Of a stretch of 36,221 nucleotides of DNA, positions 7,907-15,781 are shown piece after piece (position 1 is the first letter of the stretch; each line of letters starts with the position of its first letter). The notes under the pieces were generated by a model, which saw only the letters and a list, made by a program, of their open reading frames with translations, did no database searches and was not told the DNA's origin. The DNA is from Bacillota bacterium (GTDB lineage: Bacteria; Bacillota; Clostridia; Saccharofermentanales; Fastidiosipilaceae), in contig JASGUU010000062.1 of assembly GCA_030057555.1 (NCBI GenBank), positions 1 through 36,221 of the forward strand, read 5' to 3'. The position numbers were made by a program, and so were the translations under genes.

Positions 7907-9499
7907 TCAGGATTTGTTATTCTCCCACCATTCGTCAAGCTGCTTCTGCGCCTCGGCAATCAGTGTGTCAATGCCGGCCTGCTGCAGCTTGGCCACGAAC
8001 TCCTCGTAACGGGTTTCGTAGTCATCTTCGTACTGCCAGTTTTCAAATTCCTTCTTCACGGCGGAGATGTTCGCGATCTCCGTGGTCACGCCCTCGATGT
8101 TGAACGAGAAACCATTGATCGGGGTGATCTCGGCTTCGCGGTTCAGTTTGTCCGTGGCTTCCCAGATGCCATCTTCCTGGTCCTCCAGCAGGATGGCGTT
8201 GAACTGGTTGCCGATGGCCCAGGCGGCGTTGTAGAAGTAGCCGGACTCGTCGATGAGGTGAATCTTCCCTTCGTCCGTCAGCTCATAGTTGGTTCCCTCA
8301 ACACCGAAGTTGAGCATGTTGAAGATCTCGGCATCGGTGTTGAGAATCTCGAGCATGCGCAGCGCCTCTTCCGGGTGCTTCGAGAGTGCGTTGACCGCGG
8401 TCATGGCGGAACGGGAGGCCACAGAGGTGGTGAAGGGCTCCTGCACGCCAACCTGGACCCAGTCATAGTTTGCCGACTTCTTCTTCCGCTCGGCTTCGCC
8501 GCCCGGCTTGATCACGCCGGAAATCGAGGCGAATCTGCCGGCCGCATCGTCAGCACTCTGATCCTCTACGGTGGCAATGTCCTCACGCAGATAGCCATTC
8601 TCCCAGGCCTTGCGGTCCTGCAATCCCGTATACCAGAAACCCATCCCGGTCTTTTCGGACTCTTCCTTATCCAGATACATGGAGATCATGTGGTCCGGAT
8701 CGTCGCTGTCAAAGAAGAGATCATCGACGCCGACGGGGATATACTGATTGCGCACATTGGCGAATGCGCCATAGGTTGCGTTGGTCGGGAAGAGCTCGGG
8801 ATGATTCTCCTTGACGAACTGCCAGAAGGGCTCGGCCTCCCAGTATTCCTTGATATTCTGATACTCGAAGCCGCTCTCTTCGATCAGGTCCTTGCGGAAG
8901 AGAAAGCCCCACTGCGAATAGGTGATCTGGTAGTTGGGCACCGCGTAGATTTTCCCGTTGATACGGGCCTGTTCGAAGAGGAATTCCGGCAGCGCGTCCC
9001 TCAGGGCAGCGTAGTTGGGCAGATAATCGTCCAGAGCCAGGAAGGCTCCCTTGCCGACCTGGGCGGGGTACTTGTTGACCCAGGCCTGAGAGGTGAAGCA
9101 CAGGTCGTAGTCCTCACCGGATGAGATGATCATGTTCATCTTCTCATCGTACATGCCCCAGTCAAAGGTGCGGAAATCCAGCTGGATATTGTGTTTCTCA
9201 GCCAGAATCCGATTCAGCTCTGCGTAGACAGGACCGGAACCTGTCTGTTCACCGGGGGTGCCACTGTACCAGATCACTGTAGCCATCTCCCCGGCTGGTT
9301 TGGCATCTGTCTCCGGCGCAGCCTCCGTAGCCTTCCCGCTGTCACTCTCCGGTGCCGGCTCGGGTGCGTCGGTCTTCTTGGCTGCGGCGGTTGTCGGGGC
9401 TGCGGTTGTAGCGTCTGTCTTCTGGCAGCCCACAGCCAGGCTGCTGATGAGAGCCAGAACGGCCAGCACAGCGATCAGTGATTTCCATTTTCTCCTCAT
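7907..9499 (-). CDS. Sugar ABC transporter substrate-binding lipoprotein, copy 1
   Basis: The product has 530 aa. A lipoprotein signal peptide (MRRKWKSLIAVLAVLALISS) ends in the lipobox LAVGC, with the lipidated Cys at 25. A low-complexity Thr/Ala/Pro/Glu linker runs to about residue 70. The mature part is an extracellular solute-binding protein of the LplA type used with oligosaccharide importers of the CUT1 class. It would be anchored on the outer face of the membrane and deliver a saccharide to the two permeases encoded just upstream. The ATG has AAGGAGGAGGG upstream. The transcript hairpin at 7848-7875 may raise its expression relative to the downstream enzymes. The ligand is unknown. Confidence 0.88.
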   Translation of the reverse strand: MRRKWKSLIAVLAVLALISSLAVGCQKTDATTAAPTTAAAKKTDAPEPAPESDSGKATEAAPETDAKPAGEMATVIWYSGTPGEQTGSGPVYAELNRILAEKHNIQLDFRTFDWGMYDEKMNMIISSGEDYDLCFTSQAWVNKYPAQVGKGAFLALDDYLPNYAALRDALPEFLFEQARINGKIYAVPNYQITYSQWGFLFRKDLIEESGFEYQNIKEYWEAEPFWQFVKENHPELFPTNATYGAFANVRNQYIPVGVDDLFFDSDDPDHMISMYLDKEESEKTGMGFWYTGLQDRKAWENGYLREDIATVEDQSADDAAGRFASISGVIKPGGEAERKKKSANYDWVQVGVQEPFTTSVASRSAMTAVNALSKHPEEALRMLEILNTDAEIFNMLNFGVEGTNYELTDEGKIHLIDESGYFYNAAWAIGNQFNAILLEDQEDGIWEATDKLNREAEITPINGFSFNIEGVTTEIANISAVKKEFENWQYEDDYETRYEEFVAKLQQAGIDTLIAEAQKQLDEWWENNKS

Positions 9500-9560
9500 A
9501 ATTCCCTCCTCCTTTTCAACTGTTCAGGTGTATGTTTCAACTGCTCTTTTTCCACACCTC

Positions 9561-10451
9561 CTAACCCTTTATGGCTCCTACCGTCAGGCCGGACACGAAA
9601 TGCTTCTGGAACAGCGGGAACACCACCAGCATGGGACCGGTGGCAATCACGGCCATGGCCATGAGCAGGTTTTCCCCGGGTACGTCCTCGATGGGAATGG
9701 CTCCCATGCCGGAGGTGGTAAAGTCCATCGCCGCCAGCAGAGCCTGTATATTGCGCTGGATGCTGTAGAGCAGGTATTGCAGGGGGTACAGCCTGGCATC
9801 GTTCAGATAGTAGAGACCGGTCGTCCAGTCGTTCCACTTGCCCATGGCGGTAAAGAAGGCCACGGTGGCCAGCACAGGCTTGGACAGCGGCAGGGCGATT
9901 CGGAAGAAAATGACAGCTTCGGAGGCACCGTCGATCTTGGCGGACTCGAAGATGTCAGACGGGAGCTGCTGGAAGAAGGTTCGGATCATGAAGACGTAGA
10001 AGACATTGATCAGACTGGGGATAATCATGACCCGGTACGTATCCTGCAGCTTGAGATACTGGGTAATCCATATGTAGGACGGGACAATGCCGCCGGAAAA
10101 GAGCATGGTAAAGAAGAAATAGAAAGACAGGGCCCCCCTGAAGGCGCAGTTCCTCCGCGAGAGCGTATAGGCCGCCATCGACATGAACAGCAGACCAAAG
10201 AACACGGTAACAACGGTAACAAATATGGTCACCGCGTAGGACCTGCCAATCACGGCGGGATTTCGGAAGACCGTCTCGTAGGCGTTCAGGCTCAGCGGCG
10301 AGGGAATGAGCTTGTAGCCTGCCTGACTCAGATCAATGGGCCGTGAGAGAGAGGCCGACACAACAATGACAAAGGGAATGATACAGAGGAGCGAATAGAC
10401 GATCCCGATGCCATTCAGCAATATCTGCGGTCTTTTCTTTTTCACCATCAT
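9561..10451 (-). CDS. Sugar ABC transporter permease, LplC-type, copy 1
   Basis: This 296-aa protein has about six membrane segments and the permease EAA loop near FESAKIDGASEAVIFFRIALP, then IALPLSKPVLA. It ends VGAIKG, typical of LplC/YtcP-type permeases (COG0395). The start is set by GAGGA (10459-10463), which overlaps the stop codon of the preceding permease, 7 nt before the ATG at 10451. A longer open frame to 10499 would overlap that permease without a ribosome site. It pairs with the LplB-type permease upstream. No ATPase is encoded nearby, so a shared MsmK-type ATPase elsewhere is expected. Confidence 0.88.
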   Translation of the reverse strand: MMVKKKRPQILLNGIGIVYSLLCIIPFVIVVSASLSRPIDLSQAGYKLIPSPLSLNAYETVFRNPAVIGRSYAVTIFVTVVTVFFGLLFMSMAAYTLSRRNCAFRGALSFYFFFTMLFSGGIVPSYIWITQYLKLQDTYRVMIIPSLINVFYVFMIRTFFQQLPSDIFESAKIDGASEAVIFFRIALPLSKPVLATVAFFTAMGKWNDWTTGLYYLNDARLYPLQYLLYSIQRNIQALLAAMDFTTSGMGAIPIEDVPGENLLMAMAVIATGPMLVVFPLFQKHFVSGLTVGAIKG

Positions 10452-10461
10452 GACTTCGTCC

Positions 10462-11409
10462 TCAGAACAGCGCGTAGTCGGCGTCAATGCGCTTGACAAT
10501 CAGATTGGTAGCGAGGATCAGAACGAAACCGACCACCGACTGAAACAGTCCCGCCGCAGAGGACATGCCAATATCGCCGAGCTTCATCAGCGCACGGTAG
10601 ATGTAGGTGTCAATCACGTCCGTCGTCGGATAGAGCGGGCCCGCGTCCCGAGTGACATTGAAGAACAGGCCGAAGTCGGCTCGGAAAATATTCCCTATGG
10701 CCAGTATCTGCATGATGATGATCAATGGCAGCAGATGCGGCAGGATAATATAGCGCAGCTCGTGCCACCTGTTTGCCCCTTCAAGGGCGGCTACTTCAAA
10801 GTAGTCATGCTCAATCCCCATGAGGCTGGCAAAATAGAACAGGCTCCCGTAGCCGACTCCGCGCCAGAGATTGATGATGACCAGAAGGGCAGGCCATTTA
10901 TAGGGCTCCGAGTACCATTTGACCGGAGTCCCGCCAAAGAAGGTGATGATCTGATTGATGATCCCGCCACTGGGCTTCAGCAGGGCATAGACGAGATAGC
11001 CGACCACAACCCAGGACAGGAAACTGGGAATGATGGTAATGGTCTGGTATGTCTTGATGGCTCTCCTGCTCCTCAGGTAATAGCATAAGAGCGCGAAGGC
11101 GATGTTGCAGATGAGACTCGACACGATCAGCAGGAAATTCATGCCCAGTGTGTTTCGTATCGTCCTCCAGGCGTCAGCCGATTTGAAAAAGAACTCGAAG
11201 TTTTTGAAGCCAACCCATGGGCTGCCAAAAACGCCTTCGGTCACGCGAAAGTGTTTGAAGGCGATGACAATTCCGGACATGGGTATGTAGGCAAAGACAA
11301 AGAGAAGAGCCGCTGCCGGCAACGCCAGAAACGCGAAATGGATGTTGTCTACGATCTTGCTTGCATGCAGGCTTGATGTTTTGAGTCTGTTTCGTTTTAC
11401 GCCAGCCAA
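10462..11409 (-). CDS. Sugar ABC transporter permease, LplB-type, copy 1
   Basis: This 315-aa protein has about six membrane helices and the EAA-type loop YFEVAALEGANRWHELRYI. It also has the FGSPWVGFKNFEFFF periplasmic segment characteristic of LplB/YtdP-associated permeases (COG4209). Translation starts at TTG (11409) with AAGGGGG about 5 nt upstream. It is the first gene of the downstream cassette and follows a good promoter at 11474-11502. Confidence 0.87.
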   Translation of the reverse strand: MAGVKRNRLKTSSLHASKIVDNIHFAFLALPAAALLFVFAYIPMSGIVIAFKHFRVTEGVFGSPWVGFKNFEFFFKSADAWRTIRNTLGMNFLLIVSSLICNIAFALLCYYLRSRRAIKTYQTITIIPSFLSWVVVGYLVYALLKPSGGIINQIITFFGGTPVKWYSEPYKWPALLVIINLWRGVGYGSLFYFASLMGIEHDYFEVAALEGANRWHELRYIILPHLLPLIIIMQILAIGNIFRADFGLFFNVTRDAGPLYPTTDVIDTYIYRALMKLGDIGMSSAAGLFQSVVGFVLILATNLIVKRIDADYALF

Positions 11410-11473
11410 GTCGACCCCCTTTTTGTTAAATTGTCATCAGTTGAAGTGTGAATAAGGCGGAAACTTAGTACAT

Positions 11474-11502
11474 AATATATATTACGCAAGGTTATTTGTA
11501 AA
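11474..11502 (-). promoter_or_regulatory. Promoter of the downstream sugar cassette
   Basis: On the minus strand, TTTACA (11497-11502) and TATATT (11474-11479) are separated by exactly 17 nt, inside the palindrome TAATATATATTA. Transcription would start near 11467 and give a leader of about 58 nt before the TTG at 11409. This is the clearest promoter in the locus and suggests the two cassettes are at least partly separate transcription units. Confidence 0.6.
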
Positions 11503-11519
11503 GTGGAATGCGGTTATTT
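11490..11519 (-). promoter_or_regulatory. Direct repeats AAATAACC around the -35: candidate activator site
   Basis: AAATAACC occurs twice on the minus strand, at 11512-11519 and 11490-11497, 22 bp apart (two helical turns), and runs into the -35 box. Same-face direct repeats are typical of AraC-family activators, which commonly govern Lpl-type importers. A related ACATAACC pair lies upstream of the other cassette. Confidence 0.4.
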
Positions 11520-11617
11520 CCACCTCTCTTTTTCTACTCTTTTTTCTCTGCTTTTCGACCATATGCAGCTGCAGGTACTGCTCTATCCGGCTCTGGCTGC
11601 TCTCACCACCACATTCG

Positions 11618-12526
11618 TCAGCAGCCGGACGGTTCCAGCTTTTCCATAAGCTTGACCATTTCACGGGCCTGCTGTTCTTGAGCGGGCGACAGGCGGCTGA
11701 TTGGACTGCGGACATATGGCGACGTGATGATCCCCCGGGATACGAGTATCTGTTTCAGAACCGGGATGAACGGTGAAGCCACATCGTAGATCTTCATCAG
11801 TCTGTTGAACAGCCTCTGCACTCTGGCAACTTCGCTCAGATTCCCGGCTTCAAACGCCTGTGTCCATGCGCTGCAGAGATGGGGCACAACGTTCGACAGC
11901 GCTCCGATGGCGCCGGCGCCTCCCGACAGGACGCAGCTGGCAAAGTTGTTGTCATAGCCGCAAAAGACCTCAAAGTCCGGATACAGAGGCGAGAGGGACT
12001 CAATCAGCTCCACAGCATGTGTAACGCTGGGAACGGAATCCTTGTACCCGACGATGTTGGCATGTCTGCTCAGCAGCTTCGCTGTGACTTCCAGACGGAG
12101 GTCATGACCGGTTCTGGCGGGGTAGTTATAGAGATACACGGGACCGTCTATCTGCGCGATCACCTGATCAAAGTAGGACTCGATGAGTCGGGGTTCCAGA
12201 TCGATATAGAACGGGCCCACGATCATGACCCCGTCAGCCCCCATCGCCAGTGCTTCTCTGGAGAGCCGTATGGTTTCGGCGGCGGTCAGACAGCCCGTCC
12301 CGATGATAAGAGGCACGCGCCGGCGGACATGTTCCACCGCGTTTCGAATCACCTGCTGCTTTTCGCCATCATCGAGAGCGAAGAACTCGCCGGCACTGCC
12401 CAGCACCAGTAGTCCGTCAATCCCGTTTGCGATCAGGTAATCGTAAAGACGATTGTTCTCACTGTTGTCGGGTGCTCCCGTTTCGGTAAACAGAGTGAGG
12501 CAGGGGCAGTAGTACCTGGCATTCAT
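11618..12526 (-). CDS. DapA/NanA-family aldolase or lyase
   Basis: This 302-aa protein belongs to the class I, Schiff-base TIM-barrel family (COG0329). It carries VLGSAGEF (41-48) in place of the usual GTTGE, the catalytic-type Tyr133 in YLYNYPARTG, and the Schiff-base Lys162 in GYKDS. Members include dihydrodipicolinate synthase, N-acetylneuraminate lyase and 2-keto-3-deoxy-sugar-acid aldolases. A lysine-biosynthesis role is unlikely here because it closes a sugar-transport operon; cleavage of a 2-keto-3-deoxy acid to pyruvate plus an aldehyde is the better inference. The ATG at 12526 has GGGAG 6 nt upstream. It holds the place in the upstream cassette that the RraA-like protein holds in the downstream one. 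Confidence 0.8.
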   Translation of the reverse strand: MNARYYCPCLTLFTETGAPDNSENNRLYDYLIANGIDGLLVLGSAGEFFALDDGEKQQVIRNAVEHVRRRVPLIIGTGCLTAAETIRLSREALAMGADGVMIVGPFYIDLEPRLIESYFDQVIAQIDGPVYLYNYPARTGHDLRLEVTAKLLSRHANIVGYKDSVPSVTHAVELIESLSPLYPDFEVFCGYDNNFASCVLSGGAGAIGALSNVVPHLCSAWTQAFEAGNLSEVARVQRLFNRLMKIYDVASPFIPVLKQILVSRGIITSPYVRSPISRLSPAQEQQAREMVKLMEKLEPSGC

Positions 12527-12661
12527 CGTGGTCTCCCTTCAATCTCAGAATGGTTCATCATCTCCCATAAATGCAGTTGGGCTGCATTCGCCGGGAAGCT
12601 CCATAGCGGTCTGTGCTTTGCCCAAACCATACCGGTCTCATCCCGGATTCGCCTGGCGGCG

Positions 12662-14575
12662 TCATGCTTCGTCCATTTCGATCTGACGCTGCCTGATCCG
12701 TTGCGGCCAGTCCTTCTCCTCCATCCAGGGAGTGCGGTAATCCGGCTTTCCCGTGTAGCGCTGCATGTCGAGCCGCAGGCGAATGCCCGCTCCCGCATCG
12801 AGCTCAACCGCCAGCCATCTTGAACTCTGAGGAAAGATCCGGCTGCCATTTTCGCCGGCGTCCAGAACCTGACAGGCGCTGAAGAGATGCTCGCCGAAGC
12901 AGCCTCCCTGAATGATGAACCTGCAGCTGTCGGAGCTGCCGTTATGGTATTGGACGACAACGTGATCGGGTGCAATGGCTTCAACCAGAGCGCCGACATC
13001 CCGCGGCAGGCCGGGACGTCCGTCATGGAAATAGCGCAGTGCGGTGTGCATCAGGCCGCCGTGATAGATGTTGGTTGAACCGCCGAGCATCAACTGTACG
13101 AGCGCTTCGCAGATAACGGGGTTTTTGTCCTGCCAGTGGTGAATATCCTCACCGGACACGTCGTCCGCGTCGTTCTTGATGTCGTTCACTCTCTCTTCCA
13201 CCGCTGCGATATTGGCCTCGAGGATGGCCTCGGGATAGGCCGGATTCAGGCCCTGAACATAATGGTACCAGGGATGTATCGCCATGCGGTTGCCCTTCTC
13301 GACAACCGTCGGCACGGCACTCCAGGTATCCTGATTCGGCAGCCGGGCGATGCGCGCCAGATCCCCGCCGTCCTGACTGACCGACCACAGATAGACCGGC
13401 CATTTCGTGTTCTCGGGCCTGTAGTCGGCCCAGCCGGTATCAAAATGCCTCTGCGGCACCAGCGGGATGCCTGTTTCATCGAGTTTATGGAGATCATAGA
13501 GGCGGTCCATCTGCGAGCGGGCCAGCTCCAGATGGCGTCTGTCGCCGGTCAGCAGAAGGGCATTGATGCCTGCCGTCAACGTCGGTTCAATGATGGTCAG
13601 AGCGCCATGCGGCCAGCGCCAGCCATAGTAGCCTCCCCACCATTTACCCTCCATCCGGCTGCCGATGACGCCATCCGGTCCGATATTGTCGGGGATGATG
13701 CCGCCGTTCAGGCGTGTGCGCTCCAGCCAGGCGTCGAGGTACTCGACCACCCTGTCCCGATACCGCTCGTCGCCCGTATAGAGGTAGGCATGGGTGAGCA
13801 GGGAGGTGGCATTCAGGTTCAGCGGGACATCGCCCGCCGCCATGCGCTCATTGATCGCAGCCAGGATCGTGCGGTAGGTGGCATCCCCCGACCAGTCGCA
13901 GCGCCTCATCACAAACGGAATCCCCGGCAGATCCTCAAAGGGCGGCAGATAGTGGTCCAGCACCGCGCGGTGCGTCTCCCAGTCCTCCGCACTGTGGCGC
14001 AGCCTCGGACCGCCGCTGCCGTTGATCGGACTTAGCATCATCCGTTTCTCAGGGTCGTAATTCTGCACTGCGCTGTCGCTGCCATCATAGAGAGCGGCGA
14101 AACGGAGCGTGCGGGTCAGAAATTTCAGCGACCCGGGATCGGCGAGACCCATGTAATAGAGGAACAGACTGCCTTCGCCGTGGTGCATCCAGTCGTACCA
14201 CAGGAAGAATTCCTGATGCAGCTGGCCGTACTCCGTCCACTGCCAGGCCACGGAGTCCCACTGCTGATGCGAGAGCCCGAGCAGCCGGGCTGAAGCGCCG
14301 AGAGCATAGAAGAGCGGATAGTTCTGAAAGGCCTCGAAAGCATCATCGGCGCCGTCCATGCCGGGCCAGTAGTCACGCCAGCGCAGTGTCCCATCATCGC
14401 GGACGTACTTGTCCATGAACACGTCGACGGCCGCTTCCATGTTGCGCATCAGGACCCACTCCAGTTCAGCCCAGCGCGGACGCTGCATTTTCCGGCTGCC
14501 CTGGATGAGGGGCATATCCCTCTCCGCAGGATTGGTTGCGGATTCTGTATTCCTGGTGATCGTCTCTTCCTGCAT
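12662..14575 (-). CDS. Large predicted (alpha/alpha)-barrel protein, copy 2, unknown function
   Basis: This 637-aa protein has no signal peptide. It is a clear but divergent paralogue of the product at 3861-5903, sharing DWMHHGEG (128-135), NYDPEKRMMLSP (172-183), PPFEDLPGIP (211-220), GGIIPDNIGP (291-300) and WWGGYYGWRWPHG (312-324). Invariant Asp, His, Glu and Trp residues in these motifs are candidate catalytic or sugar-binding positions. The family is not one I can name; helical toroid folds of this size occur in glycosidases, polysaccharide lyases and sugar epimerases. The ATG at 14575 follows AGGAG at about 9-10 nt. A 135-nt gap separates it from the downstream DapA-family gene. Confidence 0.6.
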   Translation of the reverse strand: MQEETITRNTESATNPAERDMPLIQGSRKMQRPRWAELEWVLMRNMEAAVDVFMDKYVRDDGTLRWRDYWPGMDGADDAFEAFQNYPLFYALGASARLLGLSHQQWDSVAWQWTEYGQLHQEFFLWYDWMHHGEGSLFLYYMGLADPGSLKFLTRTLRFAALYDGSDSAVQNYDPEKRMMLSPINGSGGPRLRHSAEDWETHRAVLDHYLPPFEDLPGIPFVMRRCDWSGDATYRTILAAINERMAAGDVPLNLNATSLLTHAYLYTGDERYRDRVVEYLDAWLERTRLNGGIIPDNIGPDGVIGSRMEGKWWGGYYGWRWPHGALTIIEPTLTAGINALLLTGDRRHLELARSQMDRLYDLHKLDETGIPLVPQRHFDTGWADYRPENTKWPVYLWSVSQDGGDLARIARLPNQDTWSAVPTVVEKGNRMAIHPWYHYVQGLNPAYPEAILEANIAAVEERVNDIKNDADDVSGEDIHHWQDKNPVICEALVQLMLGGSTNIYHGGLMHTALRYFHDGRPGLPRDVGALVEAIAPDHVVVQYHNGSSDSCRFIIQGGCFGEHLFSACQVLDAGENGSRIFPQSSRWLAVELDAGAGIRLRLDMQRYTGKPDYRTPWMEEKDWPQRIRQRQIEMDEA

Positions 14576-14628
14576 GGTGTTTCGTCTCCTGTTGTGTCTT
14601 CAGCCAGAGAGCTTTCTGTCTGCGGGAG

Positions 14629-15660
14629 CTAAAGCAGATCATCCTGTGTGCGCAGGCAGGGGTCCTGATTCTGCAGCTGGTAGATGCGTGCCCACTGTTC
14701 AGGGTGGATGACCTGTCTCATCGCTGCCAGCGTGGCCTCCAGATTCGCCTGGCGCCGTATGCCGTTAAGCGTCATGGTGACCCCGGGTTCAAAGAGGCCG
14801 TACTGCAGCGAAGCAACGACCGGATCGATGCCCATTTCACGGCACAGGTCGCGCATGGCCGCAGCTCGAATATAGGTTCTGCGGATGTATCCCTGTTTGC
14901 CGGCCGCGGCTGTCAGGGGATCCGGCTCCTTGATCGCACCGAAATGGAGCAGGGAAGCGTTGACAAACGAAGCTCCGATATCATGCGCCAGCCTGATGAC
15001 CGGCTCGGCGGAGCGTTTCAGCAGGGAGAAATTCATATAACTGAGTACGGAATCAATCTCGCCGCTGAGCAGAGCCAGTTCCAGCGCGTTCAGCGATCTC
15101 GTGCCGATGCCGATGTAGTCGATCAGGCCCCTGCTGCGCTGCTCGATAAGAAACGGCATCACCTCCGCCTCGCAGATGTTGAAGCTGTCGGTATCATGAA
15201 TCTGAAACAGGTCGATATGATCTGTCTGCAGGCGCTCGAAGCTGCGGTAGAAATTGTCTTTGAAAACAGAAAAGCCCTTTTGTTCTCGAAAGGGATACAT
15301 GGACTTTGTCGCCAGAAAGATAGTCTTCCTGTCAATGCGGCGAATGAATTCACCGACAACAACCTCGCTTTCATGATAGGTCCGCGAAGTATCGTAGTAG
15401 CGCATCCCTGATTCGTAGGATCGCATCAGCAGATCCAGCTCGTCTTTTTGGCTGTAATCGCTTCTCCCGGTATTTCCCAGATGAGCGCAGCCGAAGCCCA
15501 GGGGGATGGAGCGCCCATCGAGAGACCAGCTGAACGAGCGAACCCGCGGGACAATGGGCTTTCTGTTGCTTGTGGTCTCAGCTCTGTCTGCGGCAGGGGA
15601 CTGTATGCTGCTCAAATGCTCAGGGATGTTCTGGTAGCGATGAGATGTTTCGACAGACAC
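14629..15660 (-). CDS. Aldo/keto reductase, putative sugar 1-dehydrogenase, copy 2
   Basis: This is a paralogue of the product at 6763-7734 with the full AKR tetrad in RYYDTSRTYH (Asp, Tyr), FLATKS (Lys) and DLFQIHD (His), and GFGCAHLG at the start of the barrel. The start is uncertain. An open frame reaches a TTG at 15687, but that codon abuts a strong hairpin and lacks a ribosome site. The GTG at 15660 has GGAGAG (15668-15673) 7 nt upstream and is chosen (343 aa). About 40 residues of low-complexity N-terminus precede the barrel and are absent from copy 1. It probably oxidises a sugar at C1; the substrate is not known. Confidence 0.72.
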   Translation of the reverse strand: MSVETSHRYQNIPEHLSSIQSPAADRAETTSNRKPIVPRVRSFSWSLDGRSIPLGFGCAHLGNTGRSDYSQKDELDLLMRSYESGMRYYDTSRTYHESEVVVGEFIRRIDRKTIFLATKSMYPFREQKGFSVFKDNFYRSFERLQTDHIDLFQIHDTDSFNICEAEVMPFLIEQRSRGLIDYIGIGTRSLNALELALLSGEIDSVLSYMNFSLLKRSAEPVIRLAHDIGASFVNASLLHFGAIKEPDPLTAAAGKQGYIRRTYIRAAAMRDLCREMGIDPVVASLQYGLFEPGVTMTLNGIRRQANLEATLAAMRQVIHPEQWARIYQLQNQDPCLRTQDDLL

Positions 15661-15689
15661 TTGTTGACTCTCCGGTGGCGTATTCAAGC

Positions 15690-15715
15690 CGGGGGATGAC
15701 TCCTGTCATCCCCCG
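15690..15715 (-). other. Intercistronic RNA hairpin after the second solute-binding protein gene
   Basis: CGGGGGATGAC and GTCATCCCCCG form a perfect 11-bp stem with a 4-nt AGGA loop (minus strand), about 67 nt past the binding-protein stop and 30 nt before the GTG of the next gene. No U-tract follows. Its place matches the hairpin at 7848-7875 although the sequence differs. Confidence 0.6.
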
Positions 15716-15781
15716 CTTGCAGTCCTTCTCTAAGATCACAGTTAGGCAAAGTGCTTTACCGGCCTGCTACTCGTCTGCTGT

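Noticed and set aside
12527-12661. Small gene between the barrel protein and DapA-family genes
   Set aside because: The open frame there is the tail of a shadow frame starting inside the barrel protein gene and has no start of its own.
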